Translations under genes and position numbers: made by a program
Shown here: in pieces, positions 1 to 6,666 of the stretch
Numbering within the stretch: position 1 is the stretch's first letter
How the letters are laid out: each line of letters opens with the position of its first letter
From: CAYNRG01 sp047974855
GTDB lineage: Bacteria; Bacillota_I; Bacilli_A; Erysipelotrichales; Erysipelotrichaceae
DNA: 14,901 nt
NCBI GenBank assembly: GCA_047974855.1
Contig: JBKECT010000043.1
Coordinates: 1-14,901, forward strand
Reading direction: 5' to 3'
Notes under the pieces: generated by a model
The model's input: the letters and a program-made list of their open reading frames with translations, nothing else
Told to the model about the DNA's origin: nothing
The model's database searches: none

Positions 1-365
1 ATGCATTAGGAATGTTTTATGAGCGATATCAGCTACCACTAATGATAGTTGAAAATGGATTAGGTGCATACGATGTACTAACTGAGGATAAGAAAGTACA
101 TGATGACTATCGTGCTGAATACCACCGCCAGCATATTGTTGAAATGAAAAAAGCAGTTGATCTTGATGGTGTTGATTTATTAGGTTATACAACGTGGGGA
201 TGCATCGATATTGTGTCAGTTGGAACAGGTGAGATGAAAAAGAGATATGGTTTTATTTACGTGGATGTTGATGATGAAGGTAAAGGAACATTCGCACGTT
301 ATAAAAAAGATTCATTTGACTGGTATAAAAAAGTCATTGCCACAAATGGAGAGGATTTAAAATAG
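1..365 (+). CDS. 6-phospho-beta-glucosidase (GH1), C-terminal part only
   Basis: This is the last third of a family 1 glycoside hydrolase; the frame is open to the left edge (first full codon at 3), so the gene begins outside the window. The motif MIVENG carries the catalytic nucleophile Glu, encoded at 51-53. Downstream, GTGEMKKRYGFIYVD is the loop that in 6-phospho-glycosidases binds the sugar phosphate (Lys and Tyr of KRYGF), so the substrate is probably a PTS-imported 6-phospho-beta-glucoside hydrolysed in the cytoplasm. The acid/base half is not visible. The tail closely resembles that of the GH1 gene at 13407-14843 (31 of the last 37 residues identical by eye), closer than to the other two GH1 genes here. 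A terminator follows at once, so it is the last gene of an operon lying to the left. Confidence 0.93.
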   Translation, partial: ALGMFYERYQLPLMIVENGLGAYDVLTEDKKVHDDYRAEYHRQHIVEMKKAVDLDGVDLLGYTTWGCIDIVSVGTGEMKKRYGFIYVDVDDEGKGTFARYKKDSFDWYKKVIATNGEDLK

Positions 366-394
366 AAAGCTGTGAATTGTGTTTGCAGAAAGTC

Positions 395-424
395 AAAAGA
401 GAAGAAATTAAACTTCTCTTTTTA
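395..424 (+). terminator. Rho-independent terminator after the partial GH1 gene
   Basis: A perfect 10-bp stem, AAAAGAGAAG (395-404) against CTTCTCTTTT (413-422), encloses an 8-base loop and runs into a T-rich tail. It lies 30 bases after the GH1 stop codon and ends the upstream operon. Confidence 0.8.
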
Positions 425-619
425 TTATGGGTTTATTGACATCCATTTTATAATTGTGGAAGACTTCTTTGTCATATTGCAAAATGATGAAAATTATAAA
501 AGTAATGGCATTGTGAAAATTGTATAAATTAGAAAATATGGACTGATGTCGCAGAACTACTTATTTTAAATGTAATGAAAAGATGGTAGCCAATATAGCT
601 TTTAAATATTGATAAACAG

Positions 620-628
620 TGATATAAT
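620..628 (+). promoter_or_regulatory. extended -10 promoter for the aldo/keto reductase
   Basis: TGATATAAT is a consensus extended -10 element (TGn plus TATAAT at 623-628). No good -35 hexamer is found 16-18 bases upstream, which extended -10 promoters tolerate. A start near 635 would give a leader of about 50 bases before the ATG at 687. The rest of the 366-686 gap shows only the terminator at 395-424 and no other gene. Confidence 0.5.
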
Positions 629-686
629 TTATTAAATGAGATATTTGAAATATCCAGACGCAGAGGCGAATAGAAAAGGAGAATAT

Positions 687-1604
687 ATGAAATATCAGAA
701 ACTAGGCAACACGGATTTAAAGGTATCACGAGTAGCACTTGGAATGATGAGAATTGCAGGTAAGTCGCAACAAGAAGCAGTTGAGGTTATTAAAACGGCA
801 CTAGATTCAGGAATTAATTTTTTTGATCATGCGGACATTTATGGTGGGGGTAAGTCAGAAATAGTATTCAGGGAAGCGATGAAAGAAATCAATGTCCCTC
901 GCTCGTCTTATGTGATTCAATCAAAATGCTCGATTCGTGGGAATGTTCCATCATATGATTTTTCTTATGAGTACATTATTGAATCTGTAGATGGAATACT
1001 AGAACGTTTGGGAACAGAGTATATTGATGTTCTATTATTACATCGTCCTGATATGTTGTGGGAACCAAGCGAAGTGAATCGTGCCTTTCATGAATTATAT
1101 GATTCTGGAAAGGTGAAACACTTTGGTGTATCCAACATGAACATATGGCAAATGAAGTACCTACAAAAGAATTTGGATTTTAAATTAGTAGCCAATCAAC
1201 TTCAATTCTCTATTATGCATTCTGATTTAGTTTCATCAGGCACTTACACCAATATGAAAAGCGATCAATCAATGGCTGTTGGATTAATTGATTATACACG
1301 CTATAAAGAAATCACAATACAAGCGTGGAGTCCATTCCAATATGGTTTCTTTGAAGGATCATTTTTGGATAATCCGAAGTTTCCAGAGTTGAATGAAAAA
1401 CTTCAAGAAATCGCAGAAAAGTATACTGTGGGAAAAGAAGCCGTAGCAGTAGCGTGGATTAATACTCATCCGGCGATGATTCAAACGGTGGTAGGGACAA
1501 TGACACCATCTAGAATTATCGAATCAAGCAAAGGGGCAGATATCATTTTAACTAGAGCAGAATGGTATGAAATTTATAAGGCGGCAGGAAATAGGTTACC
1601 ATAG
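687..1604 (+). CDS. aldo/keto reductase, YdhF-like
   Basis: A cytoplasmic NAD(P)H-dependent oxidoreductase of the aldo/keto reductase superfamily, with a TIM-barrel fold and 305 residues. The catalytic tetrad can be read: Asp47 and Tyr52 in FDHADIYGG, Lys80 in IQSKC, His119 in LLLHRPD. The pattern DHADIYGG, LLLHRPD and VKHFGVSN resembles E. coli YdhF, whose physiological substrate is not firmly known, so the substrate here is left open. An in-frame ATG exists at 636, but AAAAGGAG (675-682) sits just before the ATG at 687 and the barrel's first strand (KLGNTDLKVSRVALG) begins right after it, so 687 is preferred. It has its own promoter and no partner gene, so it appears monocistronic; no direct link with the PTS genes is visible. 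Confidence 0.9.
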   Translation: MKYQKLGNTDLKVSRVALGMMRIAGKSQQEAVEVIKTALDSGINFFDHADIYGGGKSEIVFREAMKEINVPRSSYVIQSKCSIRGNVPSYDFSYEYIIESVDGILERLGTEYIDVLLLHRPDMLWEPSEVNRAFHELYDSGKVKHFGVSNMNIWQMKYLQKNLDFKLVANQLQFSIMHSDLVSSGTYTNMKSDQSMAVGLIDYTRYKEITIQAWSPFQYGFFEGSFLDNPKFPELNEKLQEIAEKYTVGKEAVAVAWINTHPAMIQTVVGTMTPSRIIESSKGADIILTRAEWYEIYKAAGNRLP

Positions 1605-1617
1605 GGTAGAAGACCAT

Positions 1618-1636
1618 AAAGCAAGTTGCTTTCTAT
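1618..1636 (+). terminator. possible weak terminator after the aldo/keto reductase
   Basis: AAAGCA (1618-1623) pairs with TGCTTT (1627-1632) around a 3-base loop, followed by a broken T/A tail (CTATTATTT). The stem is only 6 bp and the tail is poor, so the call is weak, though its place 13 bases after the stop codon fits. Confidence 0.3.
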
Positions 1637-1671
1637 TATTTAACAATATGAAATAACTTGGTTTTGTTTGT

Positions 1672-1699
1672 TTGACTAATTGTCGTCAAGTGGTATAAT
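1672..1699 (+). promoter_or_regulatory. strong promoter of the TauE/SafE exporter gene
   Basis: TTGACT (1672-1677), a 16-base spacer and TATAAT (1694-1699) preceded by TG at 1691-1692 form a near-consensus promoter with an extended -10. The start of transcription would be near 1706, about 30 bases before the ATG at 1737. No operator is evident. Confidence 0.75.
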
Positions 1700-1736
1700 T
1701 ATTAACTGAAGTAGTATTTACTTAAAGGAGAAGTTT

Positions 1737-2561
1737 ATGACAGTATTTGTTCTATTATTAGTTATTGCCGGATTTGGTGCAGGTGTAGTTACAGGCCTTG
1801 CAGGAGCCTCAGCAGCAACCATCGTTACACCAATTATGTCAATATTCGGGGGAGTTGCAGCATATACAGCAATCACCTTGGCTTTATTTACAGATGTGTT
1901 TGCATCAGCAGCATCAGCGTACACATTTTGGAAAAATGGGAACATAAATTTCAAAAAAGGAATGTTTCTTTCAATCTTTGTCGTTGCAGGTTCTATTTTT
2001 GGAAGTTACTTATCTACTTTTGTAGATAGTTCAGCTTTGGGATCATTATCTGTTGTGATGATTGTTTTAATTAGTATTAACTTTTTGAGAAAAGCAAATC
2101 GCATGGAAAAGGAAGATAAAGGATTAATTGAAAAGAAAGAAGTGAAAACAGTATCTCCAAAAATTCAAACACCTGCTATCATTATTTCAGGGCTGTTTGT
2201 AGGGTTTATTTGTGGTTTTGTAGGTGCAGGTGGGGGACTTATGATTTTGCTTATCTTGTCTTCTATTCTTGGACTAGACACAAAAACAGGAGTTGGAACA
2301 TCTGTACTGGTGATGACATTCACTGCTTTAGCTGGAGGAATTGCACATTTACCAAGCGTGTTGACTAATCCAGAGTATGCGCTTCCTCATAGTTTTAATT
2401 TAGGTATAGCCATTATTATTTGTGGAATCTTTGGAATTATTGGAGCAAAAATTGCAGCTAAATTTGCGAATCAAACAAAAGAATATAACTTGCTTCGAAT
2501 TGTTGCAGTAACGTTCCTTATTTTGGTGGGTTCCTCATTACTAAGAATGTTTCTAGTTTAA
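1737..2561 (+). CDS. TauE/SafE (DUF81) family membrane transporter
   Basis: An integral membrane protein of 274 residues with about eight hydrophobic segments (roughly residues 3-25, 35-60, 76-95, 101-117, 147-170, 183-203, 222-242 and 250-270). The two halves are internal repeats typical of the family: GFGAGVVTGLAGASAATIVTP near residue 12 and GLFVGFICGFVGAGGGLMI near residue 152. They are joined by a charged cytoplasmic loop (residues 118-142, rich in Lys and Glu). Characterised members export sulfite, sulfoacetate or related organosulfur anions, but many are uncharacterised, so the substrate cannot be read from sequence. The start is fixed by AAAGGAGAA (1724-1732). It stands alone between its own promoter and terminator. 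Confidence 0.88.
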   Translation: MTVFVLLLVIAGFGAGVVTGLAGASAATIVTPIMSIFGGVAAYTAITLALFTDVFASAASAYTFWKNGNINFKKGMFLSIFVVAGSIFGSYLSTFVDSSALGSLSVVMIVLISINFLRKANRMEKEDKGLIEKKEVKTVSPKIQTPAIIISGLFVGFICGFVGAGGGLMILLILSSILGLDTKTGVGTSVLVMTFTALAGGIAHLPSVLTNPEYALPHSFNLGIAIIICGIFGIIGAKIAAKFANQTKEYNLLRIVAVTFLILVGSSLLRMFLV

Positions 2562-2564
2562 TTG

Positions 2565-2590
2565 AAGGTGAGAATAACTCACCTTTTTTT
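2565..2590 (+). terminator. Rho-independent terminator after the exporter gene
   Basis: An 8-bp perfect stem, AAGGTGAG (2565-2572) against CTCACCTT (2578-2585), has a 5-base loop and a run of seven T (2584-2590). It lies four bases past the stop codon. Confidence 0.92.
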
Positions 2591-3009
2591 GTGATACATT
2601 TATGTCTTTTGTATGATTTATGCTGAAAAGTGTGAAAGTAAAAAAGGGAAGTCATCGCCGAGATAGTCCATCGTTATTTTGCAATAAAATTTTCATAGAG
2701 TAACTTTTCAGCATTGATTAAAAAATCGGAGGAAGTGACTCTAAATGAATAGTTTTTTTAATATCTAGTTCTTTGAATTTCTCAAGTTCTTCACTACCGA
2801 TATTAATATCTGTGAGTTAAAAGCTAATTGTTAGATAAACATTTCTTGAGAAAACATAGAAAAAATGTGTATTATGGCACAATGCAGTTGCATTATTGAA
2901 CATGCTCTTCTGGGTGCACTGGCTAGGGGGTAATCAATGCAGGATTTTAAAATTCTAGCTGCTAACTTAATTCTGCAAGTTGCATCAGAACAATTTTTTT
3001 ATAGTGTTT
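2591..3009. other. long gene-free region with possible coding remnants
   Basis: No convincing gene lies between the exporter terminator and the regulator promoter. On the minus strand, 2718-2816 encodes 32 open codons ending in TAA (reading DINIGSEELEKFKELDIKK and onward), protein-like in composition but with an in-frame stop just upstream (2817-2819) and no start signal. On the plus strand, a short stretch around 2877-2945 reads through Trp, His and hydrophobic codons without a ribosome site. AATGCA-GT-TGCATT (2881-2894) is a small hairpin. I do not recognise the source of these scraps. They may be the decayed end of a lost gene or insertion element, or chance. Confidence 0.35.
2620..2714. 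repeat. 12-bp perfect inverted repeat with 71-base spacer
   Basis: ATGCTGAAAAGT (2620-2631) is repeated inverted as ACTTTTCAGCAT (2703-2714). The spacer is richer in G and C in its first part (GTCATCGCCGAGATAGTCCATCG) than its surroundings. It could be a small non-autonomous element, the terminal part of an insertion sequence remnant, or the stem of an RNA. No target-site duplication was identified. Confidence 0.45.
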
Positions 3010-3037
3010 TTGCAATTTAATTAATTTTAGGTATAAT
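3010..3037 (+). promoter_or_regulatory. promoter of the LicR-like regulator gene
   Basis: TTGCAA (3010-3015), a 16-base spacer and TATAAT (3032-3037) make a reasonable housekeeping promoter. The predicted start near 3044 leaves a leader of about 25 bases before the ATG at 3069. Confidence 0.6.
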
Positions 3038-3068
3038 GATATTAACGAAAGCAAATTGGTGAAATACT

Positions 3069-4961
3069 ATGAGCACTAGACAAAGAGCGATTATAAGACT
3101 AATGAAAAATCAAGAATTTATGACTTCTTTTCAGTTGGCTCAGAGACTAAATGTAAGTGATAGAACAATTCGAAATGAGATTAGAAGTATTATGGATTTT
3201 GTGAAAAAGAACGGTGCTGAGATTAGCTCAAAAACTGGGCAAGGATATAGACTGGATATAATAGATACTGATTTATTTCAGAAATTTATAGAAAATGAAG
3301 ACAATAATTTAGTTCCCTCTAATTCAGAAGAGAGAATTGTGTTTTTACTGCGACATTTCTTAAAAAATCCAGGATATGTAAAAATTGATGAACTGTGCGA
3401 CCTATTATATATTAGCAAAGCGACATTGCAACAAGACTTAAAGATAGCAAAAAATTCATTGAAAGAATATCGTTTGGAATTGAAGTCAAAGCCTAATTAT
3501 GGATTAAAAATTTCAGGAAAAGAATTTGATTTTCGGTTATGCCTAACCAATTTCACATTAAAAAATAAAAGAGGTAAAGACGAAGCGATTGATGAAAACG
3601 AGAAATTTATCTTAGAGCTCAAAGCATTGCTTGCAAAGATATTGTTGCAAGAAAACTATGATATTTCTGATTTTTCATTTAATAATCTTGCGATGCATTT
3701 GCTTGTGACTATCAGACGTATTGAACAAAGCTGTTTTATTCAAATGGATGATGATGAATTAGACAATTTAAAAAGAAAAGATGAATATAAAATAGCCCAA
3801 AAGATTGTGCAAGAATGCGAATTGCTAACTAACATAGCTATTCCAGAAAGCGAATGTGGCTATATTTCTATTCATTTAACAGGGAAACACAATTATAATG
3901 GATACGCAAACAATCATAAAAACATTGTTGTTGACATGGAAACACAGCAAATCGTAGATAAAATGCTACAAAGAATATATGATACCTATCGTGTAGATTT
4001 TAGAGAAGATTTACAGTTAAAAATGAATTTGTATTTACACCTCGTGCCACTATTGAACAGGTTGAACTACAATCTAGTAATGAAAAACCCTTTGCGTGAA
4101 GAAATTCTTAGAAGGTTTAGTCTTGCGTATCAATTCGCAAAAGAAGTATGCCTTGTAATTGAAGAAAAGAAAGAATATATAATAAGTGATGATGAAATTT
4201 GCTACTTTGCACTTCACCTAAACTTAGCACTGGAACAACAAAGGACAGATGATACAAAAAAGAATGTGCTAGTTGTTTGCAGTACTGGGAAAGGAACAAG
4301 TGAATTGTTGGCTTATCAAATCCACTCGCAGTTTAAAGATTCTCTTCAAACTGTAACTGCATGCGATCTGCTGCATTTAAAAGAAGTTGATTTTACAAAA
4401 TATCATTACATTTTTTCTACGGTTCCAATAGATTTTCCGGTTCCTTTGCCAATAATACAAATAGAATATTTTTTTCAAGACAATGATGTAGATAAAATTA
4501 AAAAAATCATAGCAGAAACCAAAAGTCAGGAAATTGAAAAATTTTTCAGTAAAGATTTATTTTTGACGGACATTCAAAGCGATAAGAAAAATGACATTTT
4601 GAAAGAAATTGTGCAGAGAATAAGAATGGTTCGTAATATTCCGGAAAATTATTATGACTCCATTATGGAACGCGAATTGTTGGCGGTGACTGAGTTTGAC
4701 AACTTGGTGGCAATCCCACACACGAATGAACCATTGTCTGATGAAACGTTTGTCTGTGTTGCAATTTTAAATGAGGCAATAGTGTGGGAAGAAAAGAAAG
4801 TTCAATTTATTTTCTTGTTATCTATTGGTAAAAATGGAGATAGCGATTTAAAATCATTTTATGGAGCATCTAGCAGAATGATTATGAATAAGAATGCAAT
4901 TAAGACATTAATTCAATCAAAAGATTTTGACGATATGATGCATATCTTGCGAGAAATATAG
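3069..4961 (+). CDS. licR: PRD-containing transcription activator, LicR-like
   Basis: A 630-residue cytoplasmic DNA-binding regulator whose activity is set by PTS phosphorylation. In order: a DeoR/HTH_11-type helix-turn-helix (about residues 5-60), an Mga-like HTH (about 85-150), PRD1 (about 185-290), PRD2 (about 295-395), an EIIB-like domain (about 398-485) and a type-2 EIIA domain (about 490-630). All expected phosphorylation residues can be seen: His210 and His269 in PRD1, His324 and His383 in PRD2, Cys404 in VVCSTGKGTS, and His551 in AIPHTNEP. In B. subtilis LicR, HPr-dependent phosphorylation of PRDs activates and EII-dependent phosphorylation of other sites represses; the same logic is inferred here. 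The operon of lactose/cellobiose-type PTS genes directly downstream is its likely target. GGTGA (3058-3062) is the modest ribosome site. No T-tailed terminator follows the gene. Confidence 0.92.
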   Translation: MSTRQRAIIRLMKNQEFMTSFQLAQRLNVSDRTIRNEIRSIMDFVKKNGAEISSKTGQGYRLDIIDTDLFQKFIENEDNNLVPSNSEERIVFLLRHFLKNPGYVKIDELCDLLYISKATLQQDLKIAKNSLKEYRLELKSKPNYGLKISGKEFDFRLCLTNFTLKNKRGKDEAIDENEKFILELKALLAKILLQENYDISDFSFNNLAMHLLVTIRRIEQSCFIQMDDDELDNLKRKDEYKIAQKIVQECELLTNIAIPESECGYISIHLTGKHNYNGYANNHKNIVVDMETQQIVDKMLQRIYDTYRVDFREDLQLKMNLYLHLVPLLNRLNYNLVMKNPLREEILRRFSLAYQFAKEVCLVIEEKKEYIISDDEICYFALHLNLALEQQRTDDTKKNVLVVCSTGKGTSELLAYQIHSQFKDSLQTVTACDLLHLKEVDFTKYHYIFSTVPIDFPVPLPIIQIEYFFQDNDVDKIKKIIAETKSQEIEKFFSKDLFLTDIQSDKKNDILKEIVQRIRMVRNIPENYYDSIMERELLAVTEFDNLVAIPHTNEPLSDETFVCVAILNEAIVWEEKKVQFIFLLSIGKNGDSDLKSFYGASSRMIMNKNAIKTLIQSKDFDDMMHILREI

Positions 4962-4973
4962 TAAAATAAATAA

Positions 4974-4996
4974 TTTTCCTTAATGATTACGGAAAA
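4974..4996. promoter_or_regulatory. candidate operator dyad for the LicR-like activator
   Basis: A 23-base dyad has arms TTTTCCTTAAT (4974-4984) and ATTACGGAAAA (4986-4996) around a central G; 10 of 11 positions are symmetric. It has no T tail of its own, so it is not a good terminator. It sits just upstream of where the -35 region of the EIIC operon promoter would be (centred about 58 bases before the inferred start), the expected place for an activator site. Assignment to the regulator at 3069-4961 is inference from position and symmetry. Confidence 0.55.
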
Positions 4997-5003
4997 ATAA
5001 CAA

Positions 5004-5018
5004 ATGGAAACGGTAACG
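5004..5018. promoter_or_regulatory. candidate cre (CcpA) site
   Basis: ATGGAAACGGTAACG resembles the catabolite-responsive element WTGWAARCGYWWWCW with about three mismatches. It overlaps the -35 zone of the inferred EIIC operon promoter, where CcpA binding would repress. Catabolite repression is usual for such operons, but the match is imperfect. Confidence 0.4.
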
Positions 5019-5030
5019 AAGCTATGACAT

Positions 5031-5036
5031 TATAGT
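5031..5036 (+). promoter_or_regulatory. -10 box of an activator-dependent promoter for the EIIC operon
   Basis: TATAGT is a fair -10 hexamer, but 17 bases upstream there is no -35 match (AAACGG). A missing -35 next to an upstream dyad is the usual pattern for promoters needing an activator. The start would be near 5043. Confidence 0.45.
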
Positions 5037-5042
5037 GATGTA

Positions 5043-5263
5043 GGACACGTTTCTTTTTTGTAAGAAAGGTGAAAATACTTCTATGCGCATTTAGTTTAGC
5101 ATGATACGCGATCATGCGACAGAGAACAACTCATCAATTGATTTCGCAAGAAATCAGAAGAGTATTGAGCTCAAAGTTAGAGCAGCATTTCGCTGTTGTT
5201 GGATTTTTGCAGAAGTACATAGAACTGTATGAAAGTGATTATATCGTAAGGAGGAAAAAAGAA
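5043..5263 (+). other. long structured leader of the EIIC operon
   Basis: About 220 bases separate the inferred start of transcription from the EIIC start codon. The leader contains a perfect 7-bp hairpin, GCATGAT (5099-5105) with ATCATGC (5111-5117). It also has a tiny reading frame Met-Arg-Ile-stop (5083-5094) about ten bases after GAAAGGTGA. A stop-free stretch runs from 5105 in frame with EIIC, with an ATG at 5114 that has no ribosome site and lies in the hairpin arm. No RAT, T-box or recognisable riboswitch core was seen. The function is unknown. Confidence 0.4.
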
Positions 5264-6580
5264 ATGAGTAAATCAAAGTTTGGAGAAAAATTTGAAAATG
5301 GGTTAATGGTCATTGCGGAGAAAGTGGATAATAATAAGTACTTAGGTGCTATAAAAGATGCATTTACAACGTTTATGCCATTTATCATTGTCGGGTCATT
5401 TGCGACATTATTTAACACACTAGTTTGTTCAACGACAACGGGATTAGCTAAGTTTATACCGTGGTTTGCAAATCTTAAACCAGCATTTGATGCAATTAAT
5501 TTTGCAACTTTATCGGTTATGGCAATACCTATTGTATTCTTAATTGCACTAGAATTAGCTAGAAAGAATAAAGTGCCAGAATACATTACAGGGGTAATTG
5601 CTGTTTCGGCATTTATTGCAGTAGTTCCGCAATATGTAACAGTAGCTATCGATGAATTGACAGGTACTGCTGCAGGACTTCCAGGAGCAGCAATTGGAGC
5701 ACAAGGTTTGTTTATTGGAATGTTTTTAACCATAGCGGTAGTTGAATTGTTCTCGGCATTAATGAAAATTGAAAAAATCAAAATTAAGATGCCACCATCT
5801 GTGCCGGCACAAATTGCAACATCATTTAATACACTGGTTCCAATTTTAATTACATTATTAATTGCTTCAATCGGTGGGACACTATTCCGTATGGGAACAG
5901 GGTCATACATCAATGAATGGATTTATGTAATTATCCAAGCACCACTTGAAAAAGTATTCCAAAGTCCAGCAGGAGCTATTGCTTTATTTGTGGTTGCACA
6001 AATATTCTGGTTCTTAGGAGTTCATGGCAATATGATTATAACACCTATTCGCAATCCACTAATTGCATCTGCAATTGCTGCAAATATTGCGGCGGCACAA
6101 TCAGGAGGAATACCGTCTCAACCAATTACATATGGGTCTCTTGTAAGTTTTATTGTTGTTGGCGGAGCGGGAATAGTCATATCATTACTAATTGCAATCT
6201 TTATCTTTTCAAAACGCGAAGATCACAGAATGATTGCAAAGCTTGGTATTGGTCCTGCGATGTTTGGAATTAGCGAACCAGTAGTATTTGGACTCCCATT
6301 GGTGCTAAATATGACGTTTGCGATACCGTTCATTTTAAGTGCTGCAGTAGCAACAGGTTCAGTATTATTTTTTACAAGTATTGGATTTCTGCCTTGCAAT
6401 ATTGTCGATGTGCCGTTTGGACTTCCAATCATTCTTAATGCATTCATTGGGCATGGATGGCAAGGTATTGTAGTACAGTTATTTATTATTGCATCTTGCA
6501 CAGCATTATATTCACCATTTGTTCTTCTATCAAACAAACAGTATGTTAGAGAGCAACAGAAAAAAGAAACGACAGTTTAA
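5264..6580 (+). CDS. PTS EIIC component, lactose/cellobiose family
   Basis: The membrane permease of a beta-glucoside/oligosaccharide PTS, 438 residues, the usual length for this family. Many hydrophobic segments run from about residue 33 to 422. Family landmarks are MPPSVP (176-181), FLGVHGN around His254, and ISEPVVFGLP (336-345), the GISEP-type signature of the sugar-binding part. It should work with the separate EIIB (9684) and EIIA (9986) of the same operon. The frame opens earlier (ATG 5114), but TAAGGAGGAAA (5248-5258) directly precedes ATG 5264 and the N-terminus MSKSKFGEKFENG fits the family, so 5264 is chosen. Two GH1 genes sit between it and the EIIB gene. Likely sugars are cellobiose or other beta-glucosides; galactosides cannot be excluded. 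Confidence 0.93.
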   Translation: MSKSKFGEKFENGLMVIAEKVDNNKYLGAIKDAFTTFMPFIIVGSFATLFNTLVCSTTTGLAKFIPWFANLKPAFDAINFATLSVMAIPIVFLIALELARKNKVPEYITGVIAVSAFIAVVPQYVTVAIDELTGTAAGLPGAAIGAQGLFIGMFLTIAVVELFSALMKIEKIKIKMPPSVPAQIATSFNTLVPILITLLIASIGGTLFRMGTGSYINEWIYVIIQAPLEKVFQSPAGAIALFVVAQIFWFLGVHGNMIITPIRNPLIASAIAANIAAAQSGGIPSQPITYGSLVSFIVVGGAGIVISLLIAIFIFSKREDHRMIAKLGIGPAMFGISEPVVFGLPLVLNMTFAIPFILSAAVATGSVLFFTSIGFLPCNIVDVPFGLPIILNAFIGHGWQGIVVQLFIIASCTALYSPFVLLSNKQYVREQQKKETTV

Positions 6581-6610
6581 GATATTTAATTAATAAAATG
6601 TAAGATATAG

Positions 6611-6645
6611 TAGAGTCTGTGGGTAGCTTACATAGGCTCTATTTT
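6611..6645 (+). terminator. intercistronic stem-loop, possible attenuator
   Basis: TAGAGTCT (6611-6618) pairs with AGGCTCTA (6634-6641), 8 bp with one G-T pair, followed by TTTT. An alternative pairing TGTAAG (6599-6604) with CTTACA (6627-6632) would use part of the loop. It lies between the EIIC and first GH1 genes, so it may set their relative mRNA levels by partial termination or by protecting a 3' end. The T run is short. Confidence 0.4.
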
Positions 6646-6666
6646 GCTAAAAAGGAGGAGCAATTT

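Noticed and set aside
436..454. TTGACA followed by TATAAT as a promoter
   Set aside because: The two hexamers are only 7 bases apart, far too close for a sigma-A promoter; the extended -10 at 620-628 is preferred.
1718..1954. Minus-strand open frame over the start of the exporter gene
   Set aside because: It is antisense to conserved TauE/SafE codons and to the ribosome site; low-complexity Ala/Asn-rich translation typical of a shadow.
4974..4996. Dyad after the regulator gene as its terminator
   Set aside because: There is no T run after the right arm (ATAACAAATGG follows), so an operator role fits better.
5114..5263. N-terminal 50-residue extension of EIIC from the ATG at 5114
   Set aside because: No ribosome site precedes it, the ATG lies in a hairpin arm, and a strong ribosome site with a family-typical N-terminus is at 5264.
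5043..5263. A RAT in the EIIC operon leader
   Set aside because: No GGAxTGTTAC/GGCAxAACC-like arms are present; control there is better explained by the PRD activator and dyad.
5239..5913. Long minus-strand open frame of about 224 codons
   Set aside because: It is the antisense shadow of the well-supported EIIC gene, has no ribosome site and resembles no protein family.
6223..6537. Minus-strand open frame of about 104 codons
   Set aside because: It is antisense to the C-terminal half of EIIC and shows no independent coding evidence.
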